A DNA stretch of 63,566 nt, taken from positions 1 to 63,566 of the forward strand of contig JAFSPW010000049.1 in the NCBI GenBank assembly GCA_017451295.1, written 5' to 3'. Each line of letters opens with the position of its first letter. The first letter of the stretch is position 1. Source of the stretch: Clostridia bacterium. GTDB taxonomy: Bacteria > Bacillota > Clostridia > Christensenellales > CAG-138. A program made the translations under genes and the position numbers. The notes under the pieces were generated by a model. The model saw nothing but the letters and a program-made list of their open reading frames with translations. It ran no database searches and was not told where the DNA came from. This document shows positions 8,775 through 15,600 of the stretch, in pieces.

Positions 8775-10030
8775 GCAACATAGATTCCTTGATACAGCAG
8801 GCGGAGGCCCAATTGCAGCCGGCTTTTTCCCGGCAGGAGGCCATTGCCCTTGCCAATCAGAAGCGGGTGCTGGATGCCTTTCGCTCCGTTGGCGTGTCTC
8901 CCCGGAACTTTGCCCCCTCTGAAGGGTACGGCTATGATGATTTGGGTCGGGATGCGCTGGACAGGGTGTTTGCCCAGGCTCTGCAAGCAGAAGATGCTCT
9001 GGTCCGGCCCCAGATTGCCAACGGTACCCATGCCATCTTCCTGGCTCTTAGCGGCCTGTTGGAGCCGGGAGATGTGATTCTGTCCGCCAGCGGTCGTCCC
9101 TATGACACCCTGGAAACGGCTGTAGGTCTCACGGGGAACGCCCCCAACGCTCTTTCCCGCATGGGCATCGGCTTTCAAACGGTGGACTTGCTGGAAGGGG
9201 AGACGCCCTTTGATTTTGAAGCCGTCAGGGAAGGCCTCGTCAATCATCCGGAGGTAAAGCTCGTATACGTCCAGCGTTCAAGGGGGTATGCCTGGCGGGA
9301 AGCCATTTTTGTGGACAGCATGCAGCCGCTCTTTGAACTTGTCAAAGCTCTGCGCCCCGATGTGATTATTGCGGTGGACAACTGCTATGGCGCCTTCACG
9401 CAGGAGAAGGAGCCCACGGCGGTGGGTGCAGATGTGATGATGGGTTCCCTTATCAAAAACTGCGGCGGCGGCATTGCGCCTACGGGCGGCTACATCGCCG
9501 GGCGAAAGGATTTAATAGAGCGCATCAGCTACCGACTGACGGTGCCCGGTTCCGGCCGAGAGGTGGGTTCCTATGCCGCTTCCTACCGACCCTTCTATCA
9601 GGGTCTGTTTATGGCGCCCCATACGGTGCTCCAATGCCTCAAAACCGCCATGCTCTTTGGCCAGGTCTTTGAGGCCTTGGGCTATGATGTGATGCCCAAG
9701 GGAACGGCAAAGCGGTCAGATATTGTGGAGTCCATTCGCTTTGGGAAGCCGGAGGAGCTGGTGGCCTTCTGCAAGGCGGTTCAGTTTGCCTCCCCGGTGG
9801 ACAGCGATGTGACCCCGGAGCCCTGGGATATGCCTGGGTATACGGATAAGGTGATTATGGCGGCGGGCACCTTCATTCAGGGGGCCACCTCAGAGCTCAG
9901 CGCCGACGGCCCCATTCGCCCTCCGTACGCTGTATATATGCAGGGGGGATTGACCTACGAGCACGGCAAACTGGCCCTTATGGAGGTGGCAGAGGCCGTC
10001 ATAAGCCAGAGAGGGGGAGAGGAGAAATGA
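8771..10030 (+). CDS. Methionine gamma-lyase-family PLP protein (YnbB/'aluminium resistance' type)
   Basis: A 419-residue fold-type I PLP enzyme of the family annotated as methionine gamma-lyase family or aluminium resistance protein, related to cystathionine lyases. Visible features are the cofactor-phosphate region QIANGTHAIF near residue 80, VDNCYG (the PLP-ring Asp) near 205, and the Schiff-base lysine in SLIKNCGGG near 229. The start ATG overlaps the miaA stop and has GGAG upstream. In Clostridia it commonly follows miaA. The true substrate is uncertain; C-S lyase activity is inferred from the family. Confidence 0.9.
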   Translation: MSNIDSLIQQAEAQLQPAFSRQEAIALANQKRVLDAFRSVGVSPRNFAPSEGYGYDDLGRDALDRVFAQALQAEDALVRPQIANGTHAIFLALSGLLEPGDVILSASGRPYDTLETAVGLTGNAPNALSRMGIGFQTVDLLEGETPFDFEAVREGLVNHPEVKLVYVQRSRGYAWREAIFVDSMQPLFELVKALRPDVIIAVDNCYGAFTQEKEPTAVGADVMMGSLIKNCGGGIAPTGGYIAGRKDLIERISYRLTVPGSGREVGSYAASYRPFYQGLFMAPHTVLQCLKTAMLFGQVFEALGYDVMPKGTAKRSDIVESIRFGKPEELVAFCKAVQFASPVDSDVTPEPWDMPGYTDKVIMAAGTFIQGATSELSADGPIRPPYAVYMQGGLTYEHGKLALMEVAEAVISQRGGEEK

Positions 10031-10323
10031 AAGCCTGTCTGCTGGGCCTGAAGGCCGTTTGCGACGATTGCGGCGCCTGCGAGGAGGACCGCTGCGACCT
10101 GGACCCCAATAAGCTGTGCGATAACTGTTTCAAGTGCCTGGAAATCACCCAGAGCTATCGGGAGATTCCCATCGGCCGCATGCTAATGGACAGCAGCGGC
10201 GGGGGAGAGCTGTACGCTATTCTGGACGATGAACCTCTGGAGCCGGAGATGGATTTGAATCTGGAGCAGGGGGATTCGACGGGAGGTCCGGACGATTTGG
10301 AATGGTATCCTCCCGAAGCGTAA
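10027..10323 (+). CDS. Small cysteine-rich protein of unknown function
   Basis: A 98-residue protein that starts on the ATGA of the preceding PLP enzyme gene. Eight cysteines occur in the first 37 residues (4, 12, 15, 18, 23, 31, 34, 37), including two CxxCxxC groups, suggesting a zinc or iron-sulfur site. The second half is acidic with no recognisable domain. I do not recognise the family. Its last ~107 bases overlap the 3' end of the convergent recombinase gene. Coupling to the PLP enzyme suggests a shared function, but that is inference. Confidence 0.75.
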   Translation: MKACLLGLKAVCDDCGACEEDRCDLDPNKLCDNCFKCLEITQSYREIPIGRMLMDSSGGGELYAILDDEPLEPEMDLNLEQGDSTGGPDDLEWYPPEA

Positions 10324-11350
10324 TATACTTGGCTGCCTGCCGCCGTCGTTCCGTTTCGATGGCGGCATAATGTTTGCGGGTGGTGTTCACATCCTTGTGG
10401 CCCAGCACATCCGCCACCAGATAGATGTCCCCGCTTTCCTGATACAGCATGGTGCCATAGGTGCTGCGGAGCTTATGCGGCGTAATCTTCTTCAGGGGTG
10501 TTGCTACCTGGGCATATTTTTTCACCAGATTCTCCACCGCCCGCACGCCGATGCGCTTGCGCTGCATGGAGAGGAAGAGGGCTTGTTCGTGGCCCGGCAA
10601 GGTCTCCATGGTTTCCCGCTTCTCTAAATACGCAATCAACGCCTGCCGCACTTCCGGCCCAAAGGAAAGTACCTCCTGATTGCCGCCCTTGCGAGTGACC
10701 AAAAAGGCATCGGAAGCAAAGTCCACATCGTCAATGTCGATGCCCACCAGTTCGCTGATACGTATTCCGGTGCCCAAAAACAGGGTTAAAATGGCCACAT
10801 CCCGCAGCTTTGTAGCCTGATGATACAGCTTTTCCCGTTCGCTCAAGCCCTTGCCGCCCTCTGCAATATCCAGCAAATCCGCCACCTCGTTGGCTTCGAG
10901 GCGGATAATGGCCTTTTCATGAAGCTTGGGCGTGTCCACCAGGGCGGCCGGGTTGTTTTCAATGAGCTGCTGCTTGTGATAATACTTAAAAAATGACCGT
11001 ATAGCGGACAATTTTCGTGCTTTTGCCCGTTCGTTGTTTTCCCGTTCCCTTTGATCTGATCCCGTGTACAGGGACACATGCTCCAAAAAGACTTCAATAT
11101 CCATGGCGGTGATGCTGCCAAAGTCGGCAAGGGTCAGATCGGCGGGAGACTTGCCCTGGAAGTTCGGCAGTTCCTCCACGCAGAATCGAAAGAAATTCCG
11201 CAAATCCACCGCATACCCATATCTGGTCAGCACGCTGGTCTGGGGTTCCATGGCGCGAAAATAACTCCCGGCAAACTTCGGAAGCTCCTGCAGCATGGTC
11301 CTAAGCTTCTGGGTGTAATCTTTTTTCTTTTGGAGGGGGTAATCACTCAT
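10217..11350 (-). CDS. Tyrosine recombinase, XerS-like
   Basis: A 377-residue site-specific recombinase with a complete catalytic set: R197 (GTGIRISE), K221 (TRKGG), H292/R295 (PHKLRSTYG), H318 (LGHKD) and nucleophile Y328 (RKHYAAI). The N-terminal SAM-like core-binding domain is longer than in XerC/XerD and resembles XerS, the single-recombinase Xer of streptococci. A Pro-rich tail of about 30 residues follows the catalytic domain and overlaps the convergent Cys-rich gene. No Shine-Dalgarno precedes ATG 11350; the internal ATG at residue 19 has only a weak one. A perfect dif-like inverted repeat lies 16 bases upstream. A chromosome-dimer resolution role is plausible but unproven; phage or island integrase is the alternative. 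Confidence 0.88.
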   Translation of the reverse strand: MSDYPLQKKKDYTQKLRTMLQELPKFAGSYFRAMEPQTSVLTRYGYAVDLRNFFRFCVEELPNFQGKSPADLTLADFGSITAMDIEVFLEHVSLYTGSDQRERENNERAKARKLSAIRSFFKYYHKQQLIENNPAALVDTPKLHEKAIIRLEANEVADLLDIAEGGKGLSEREKLYHQATKLRDVAILTLFLGTGIRISELVGIDIDDVDFASDAFLVTRKGGNQEVLSFGPEVRQALIAYLEKRETMETLPGHEQALFLSMQRKRIGVRAVENLVKKYAQVATPLKKITPHKLRSTYGTMLYQESGDIYLVADVLGHKDVNTTRKHYAAIETERRRQAAKYITLREDTIPNRPDLPSNPPAPDSNPSPAPEVHRPE

Positions 11351-11356
11351 GGTTAT

Positions 11357-11385
11357 ATTTTACATCAACTATTCGTTAAAGACAA
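11357..11385 (-). promoter_or_regulatory. Predicted promoter of the recombinase gene, inside the palindrome
   Basis: On the minus strand TTGTCT (11380-11385), a 17-base spacer and TAAAAT (11357-11362). The -35 covers the centre of the 14-6-14 palindrome. Transcription would begin almost on ATG 11350, giving a leaderless message or pointing to the internal start. Confidence 0.45.
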
Positions 11386-11400
11386 GTTTAACGAATAGTT
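11367..11400. repeat. Perfect 14-bp inverted repeat with 6-bp spacer; dif-like recombination site or operator
   Basis: AACTATTCGTTAAA (11367-11380), spacer GACAAG, then TTTAACGAATAGTT (11387-11400), with no mismatch. The inner part is an 11-6-11 arrangement, the geometry of Xer core sites (two recombinase arms and a 6-bp central region). It lies directly upstream of a XerS-like gene, as difSL does next to xerS in streptococci. It also overlaps the predicted promoter, so autoregulation is an alternative or additional role. Confidence 0.6.
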
Positions 11401-11417
11401 ATTAACAGAATCGTAAC

Positions 11418-11442
11418 AAAAAAGGCCGTTTTCAGGCCTTTC
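11418..11442 (-). terminator. Terminator of rnhA, sharing its stop codon
   Basis: On the minus strand AAAGGCC-TGAAAAC-GGCCTTTTTTG. The hairpin stem includes the last codons of rnhA and the loop holds its TGA stop. A T-run follows. Confidence 0.75.
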
Positions 11443-11887
11443 GTTGGGAAATTATCTGTTGTGTGGCATCTCTGGCCAGTTTGTCGCAGCGGTTGTTAAA
11501 CTCGTTATCCGCATGACCTTTGACCTTGTGAAACCGAACCTGATGAATCTGTAACAGTTCAATCAATTCTTTCCAAAGATCCTGATTCTCCACAGCGTTT
11601 TTATTGGCGGTTCGCCAGCCGTTGCGCTGCCAGTTATCCAGCCAACGCTTTTCTATGGCGTTACACAGATATGCACTGTCCGTGTATAAATCCACGATGC
11701 ACGATTCCTTAAGGCGCTTTAGCGCCTCGATAGCTGCCGTGACCTCCATACGGTTGTTGGTGGTGTTGTCCTGGCCGCCGGAGCATTCCTTCTGCCGGTT
11801 GCCATACATGAGCACACAGCCCCAGCCGCCCGGTCCCGGATTGCCGGAACAGGCGCCGTCCGTATAGATTATCACTTGCTTCATCAT
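11432..11887 (-). CDS. rnhA: Ribonuclease HI
   Basis: Degrades the RNA strand of RNA-DNA hybrids. The 151-residue protein has the acidic catalytic residues D10 (YTDGACSGNPG), E48 (NRMEVTAAIEAL), D70 (YTDSAYL) and D135 (CDKLARDA), with KGHADNE near residue 123. Length is normal for a type HI enzyme without an N-terminal hybrid-binding domain. It follows the SPOR gene by 9 bases on the same strand, so it is the last gene of that unit. Two adjacent ATGs (11887, 11884) could both start it. Confidence 0.96.
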   Translation of the reverse strand: MMKQVIIYTDGACSGNPGPGGWGCVLMYGNRQKECSGGQDNTTNNRMEVTAAIEALKRLKESCIVDLYTDSAYLCNAIEKRWLDNWQRNGWRTANKNAVENQDLWKELIELLQIHQVRFHKVKGHADNEFNNRCDKLARDATQQIISQRKA

Positions 11888-11896
11888 AATTATATA

Positions 11897-12781
11897 TTAT
11901 ATTATTTCCTGTACTATTTTCTCGTATTCCATAATGCAGTCGATTTGAAGATGCTTCAGGGCGGCTGCACACTCCGTTTGGTTCATTATAGCACTTTTTG
12001 TAAGGAATGTCGATATATTGTCCAAAATTGTCCCGGCGTATGCATCCAGCTCCCGGGCTGCACCCTGGCTGTCCTCCTGCTGCAGGAGCTTTCGGGCATC
12101 GGTGATATCCATAAAGAGCTTACTCAAGCGCTCCGCCGCTTCCAGGGCAGATAGTCCTTGCCCATCATATGTAAGGCTAAAATCCGTCAGCAGGCCGGGC
12201 ACATTCCATATGGTCTGCATGGCCTGTTCCACCGCCTGAGCCTCCTGCCTGTCCCCTGTTAAGGTGATGGCAACGCCCTTTGGATGGATGGAATAGGCGG
12301 TGTTTTCATAGCCTCTGTCCTGAATCTGCTTCTGCACCTGCAAAAGGCTGTCCTGGTCAGCATAGGCTGCTGCAAACACCCGCCAAAAGCCCTGCTTGTC
12401 TTCAAAAATATATCCTCCGGCCCCCAGAGCTTGGATATGCTGGGCTTGCAGATGCGCCTGTTCCGGGTCCGCATATGTGCCCATCTGCAGCAGGTACCAG
12501 GAGCTTTCCGGCAGTTCAAAGGCGATGCTTTCCACTGGCACTGGCGTGGAAATAAGTTCCTGGGGCTGGGCAAACACGGCCTGTGCCGTCGGCGTAGCCT
12601 TGCCCAAAAGCTCGGCAAAGGTTGGGGCAATATACTCGTTTACCAGCTTATCTCCCCAATAGGATGTGGTCAGCAGAAAAATACCCACGCCGCAGCAGAT
12701 CAGCACCAGCAGCACTGACCCGCCCCTGTAGGATGTATGGCTTCCCAGAGAGCTTTGCCTTGATTTGTGTGTCTTAGTCAC
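11897..12781 (-). CDS. SPOR-domain membrane protein
   Basis: A 294-residue protein with a short basic cytoplasmic N terminus, one membrane span at about residues 22-42, and a SPOR-like domain (about 95-185, with WYLLQMGTYAD and GFWRVFAAAY). SPOR domains bind denuded peptidoglycan at division or sporulation septa. The C-terminal ~100 residues are helical and unassigned. GTG 12781 is the start because GGAGG lies 9 bases upstream; a longer TTG start lacks a ribosome site. That site lies in an imperfect hairpin. Its neighbours are a PBP and a two-component system. Confidence 0.82.
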   Translation of the reverse strand: MTKTHKSRQSSLGSHTSYRGGSVLLVLICCGVGIFLLTTSYWGDKLVNEYIAPTFAELLGKATPTAQAVFAQPQELISTPVPVESIAFELPESSWYLLQMGTYADPEQAHLQAQHIQALGAGGYIFEDKQGFWRVFAAAYADQDSLLQVQKQIQDRGYENTAYSIHPKGVAITLTGDRQEAQAVEQAMQTIWNVPGLLTDFSLTYDGQGLSALEAAERLSKLFMDITDARKLLQQEDSQGAARELDAYAGTILDNISTFLTKSAIMNQTECAAALKHLQIDCIMEYEKIVQEII

Positions 12782-12786
12782 AGAAA

Positions 12787-12832
12787 AACACCTCCTGCAC
12801 CTTCTTTTGTTCCAGAATATGCAGCAGGTGTT
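12787..12832 (-). promoter_or_regulatory. Imperfect hairpin that would hide the SPOR gene's ribosome site
   Basis: AACACCTCCTGC (12787-12798) and GCAGCAGGTGTT (12821-12832) are complementary at 11 of 12 positions. On the minus-strand mRNA this pairs the GGAGG of the SPOR gene into a stem with a 22-base loop. It could lower translation or be chance. Confidence 0.4.
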
Positions 12833-12861
12833 CAATGAGAACTGTTTCGTTGTGCGGGGGA

Positions 12862-14799
12862 CTATTTCCCCTCTTTTCGCTTGCCGCCCCTGCGGCCAAA
12901 GCCCGCTTTCTCCGGCTTCTTCTGCTCCTCTATCACCTCAAAAGGCGCATCCACCGGCTCCTTCCCCTGTGAAACGGGGCCACCGGTTTGCTCGTCCACC
13001 GGGTCGTAGATGTAGGGTTCCTGGTCCACCGGGCCAAGGGCGATGGCATTGGACACATACTTTTTGATGGTGAAGGTGAAATTGGTCCACTCCCCCACCT
13101 GGCTGTCCACGCTGATGCTCTCCCCCAGCTTGTCCATAATCTGTTTGGCAATGGACAGACCCAAGCCCGTGCCGCCTTCCTTGCGGGATTTGTCGGTCTT
13201 GAAGAAGCGCTCAAAGACATGGACCATATCCTCCGGCGATATGCCGCAGCCGGAATCCCACACGGACACGTGGACATCCATACTGTCCTGCCGGGCAATC
13301 ATACGCACGGTGCCTCCTTCCCCGGCATAGCGCATGGCGTTGTCCAAAAGGATGATGAGTACCTGCTCGATTCTGTCCGGATCGGAGATTACCTCCGGCA
13401 GCTCCGGATCCATATCCAGTTCCAGGTGGATGCCCTTTTGCTGGGCGTTCTGGCGGTAGCTTTGATACACGTCGTCCATGAGCTCCGCCACGCTGAATAC
13501 GGTCTTTTCCATGTATTCCGTTCCGGACTGGAGCCGGGAAAGCTGCAGCATATCCGTAATCAGCCGGCTCATCCGTTCCACCTCATGGAGCATGATGCCG
13601 TAGTACCGCTGCTTCACGGTCTCGTCCTTTATCATGCCGTCAGAAAGGGGTTCCAGCAAGCCACGAATGGCCGTAAGGGGTGTACGCAGCTCGTGGGAGA
13701 TGTTGGCTACATAATCCCGGCGCAGCTTTTCCAGGTTCTCTATCTCCGTTACATCCTTGAAAAGGCCCACCACGCCGGTGCAGTTGCCATCCTCCCCCAT
13801 GACCGGCACGATGGAAATCCATAAAAACTTGTCCCCCGGCAGGGAATACTGCAAGGTGTTGGGTTCCTTCGTTTCCAGCACCCGGCGAAAGGCCTCCCAA
13901 ATCTGGGTGTCCGGCACCAGGTCATGGGGTGTCTTCACCTCCACCGCCCCGAACATCTTCATCAGTGCCGGGTTGTAGTGGGTTAGATTCCCCGTATTAT
14001 CCAACGCTGCCACGCCGTCGGTGAAGCTGGAAAGAATGTACCACAGCTGTCGCTTCTCGCTGTCCAGCTGATAGATGGTCTGGGCAATGGTGTCGCTCAT
14101 GCGGTTCATGGCCCTTGCAAAGAGGCCAAACTCCCCGTGGGCGCTCTCGTCCGCCCGGACGTTATAGTTTCCCCGGGTAAGCTCGATAGCCACCTTGGTC
14201 ATCTCCCCAATGGGCTTATTCACCTCCCGCACCCCGGCCAGGGCCACCACAAGCAGCACCGGCACAATGCACAGCGCTAAGATACGCAGGGCGGAGTTCA
14301 GCTTGGAGAAGGCGGCATCGATGTGCTGAATCTCTCGCAGGAAGATGAGCCCGCCTTCGATTTCCCCGTCAATGCCTCTAAGGGGCTGGCCCACGGCGAT
14401 AGCGTTGCTGTCCTTGGTCAGATGCAGGTCGTTTTTCTTGACGCTCTGCCCCTCTAAGATATCAAACTGGACGCTTTGTATGTAAGCGTTGTTGTATTCC
14501 TGGATGTTGGTTACCGCTTCGATGCCGTTTTGGGTATAGTAAAAATAGTAGTACCGCACGTCTGCCGTACTGCTGACAAAGCCCAAGGAGCGGGCAAAGG
14601 ACGCCCTGCTGGAAAAGATATCGTCACGGGCTTCATAGATGTCCATGGCGGAGCTCATAACCGAGTCCAGGGAATCGAGCTCCAGCTGAATATAGGTCTT
14701 GCGGCCATAAAAGGAGTATGCGCCCAAAATGGCGATTTCAGCCAGCAGCAGCACGAAGATGAACAGCGCCAGCGTTTTGCGAAACAGCAACCCTTTCAT
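12862..14799 (-). CDS. Two-component sensor histidine kinase (PhoR/WalK type)
   Basis: A 645-residue membrane kinase. Span 1 is at about residues 7-28 and an extracellular sensor (~30-165) precedes span 2 (~165-187). HAMP (~188-240), PAS (~245-350), HisKA with phospho-acceptor SHELRTPLTAIRG near 367, and HATPase_c with DNAMRYAGEGG, WDSGCGI and GTGLGLSIAKQ follow. The last ~60 residues are a charged, Pro-rich tail ending in basic residues, which is unusual. The stop of the response regulator gene is 6 bases upstream of its start. With PBP1A adjacent, a cell-envelope stimulus is a reasonable guess. Confidence 0.93.
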   Translation of the reverse strand: MKGLLFRKTLALFIFVLLLAEIAILGAYSFYGRKTYIQLELDSLDSVMSSAMDIYEARDDIFSSRASFARSLGFVSSTADVRYYYFYYTQNGIEAVTNIQEYNNAYIQSVQFDILEGQSVKKNDLHLTKDSNAIAVGQPLRGIDGEIEGGLIFLREIQHIDAAFSKLNSALRILALCIVPVLLVVALAGVREVNKPIGEMTKVAIELTRGNYNVRADESAHGEFGLFARAMNRMSDTIAQTIYQLDSEKRQLWYILSSFTDGVAALDNTGNLTHYNPALMKMFGAVEVKTPHDLVPDTQIWEAFRRVLETKEPNTLQYSLPGDKFLWISIVPVMGEDGNCTGVVGLFKDVTEIENLEKLRRDYVANISHELRTPLTAIRGLLEPLSDGMIKDETVKQRYYGIMLHEVERMSRLITDMLQLSRLQSGTEYMEKTVFSVAELMDDVYQSYRQNAQQKGIHLELDMDPELPEVISDPDRIEQVLIILLDNAMRYAGEGGTVRMIARQDSMDVHVSVWDSGCGISPEDMVHVFERFFKTDKSRKEGGTGLGLSIAKQIMDKLGESISVDSQVGEWTNFTFTIKKYVSNAIALGPVDQEPYIYDPVDEQTGGPVSQGKEPVDAPFEVIEEQKKPEKAGFGRRGGKRKEGK

Positions 14800-14805
14800 C
14801 TTGGC

Positions 14806-15495
14806 TTATTCCAGTTCGAACTTGTACCCTACCCCATAGATGGTTTTGATGCTCCAGCCGAGGCCCGTGGAGTCCAGCTTCGCCCGCAGGCGCTTGATAT
14901 GGGTATCCACCGTCCGGGTCTCCCCGGCAAAGTCATAGCCCCAAACCTTGGAAAGCAGGGTGTCCCGTGTGAACACATGGCCGGGATTGGAAGCCAGCAA
15001 GAACAGGATTTCAATCTCCTTGGGCGTGCAGATGACCGGCTCTCCCCGAAGCATGACCGTATAGCTGTTTAGGTCAATCATCAGGCCGTTTTGCTGGATG
15101 ACATTCTTGCCGGAGTCCTCCGCCCCGGGATGGTTCTCCGTCCGGCGCAGAATGGCCTTAATCCTGGCCACCACCTCACGAGGGCTGAAGGGCTTTACGA
15201 TATAGTCGTCTGCCCCCAGCTCGAGGCCCACAATCTTGTCCACCTCCTCGCCCTTGGCGGTGAGCATGACGATGGGCACCTGGCTCACCTTGCGAATCTC
15301 CCGGCATACGTCGATGCCGGACTTGCCGGGCATCATAATGTCCAGCACGCAAAGGTTCACCGTGCTGTCGGCGGCAGCCACGGCAGAGATGCCGTCGTAG
15401 CAGTCCACAGTTTTGAAGCCTTCCGCTTCCAGATATATTTTTAAAGACTCATGGACGATGGGATCGTCATCAGCGATAAGAATTTTCGTTTCCAT
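14806..15495 (-). CDS. OmpR/PhoB-family response regulator
   Basis: A 229-residue DNA-binding response regulator. The receiver domain has the acidic pocket D9/D10, phosphorylation site D52 (VLDIMMPG), T79 and K101 (VKPFS). A winged-helix DNA-binding domain (about 130-229) ends in the family motif SIKTIYGVGYKFE. It is transcribed just before the histidine kinase, its likely partner. An upstream -10-like TATAAT lies near 15530 on the minus strand. Target genes cannot be read from the window. Confidence 0.95.
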   Translation of the reverse strand: METKILIADDDPIVHESLKIYLEAEGFKTVDCYDGISAVAAADSTVNLCVLDIMMPGKSGIDVCREIRKVSQVPIVMLTAKGEEVDKIVGLELGADDYIVKPFSPREVVARIKAILRRTENHPGAEDSGKNVIQQNGLMIDLNSYTVMLRGEPVICTPKEIEILFLLASNPGHVFTRDTLLSKVWGYDFAGETRTVDTHIKRLRAKLDSTGLGWSIKTIYGVGYKFELE

Positions 15496-15600
15496 GGTGT
15501 TGCCTCCCTGTACTATTTGTCCTTGAATTATAGCAGAAAAGGGAAAAAGAGGAAAGAACAGATACGCTTTTTCTGCAATCCGTTTGCAGCAGTGTCACAA

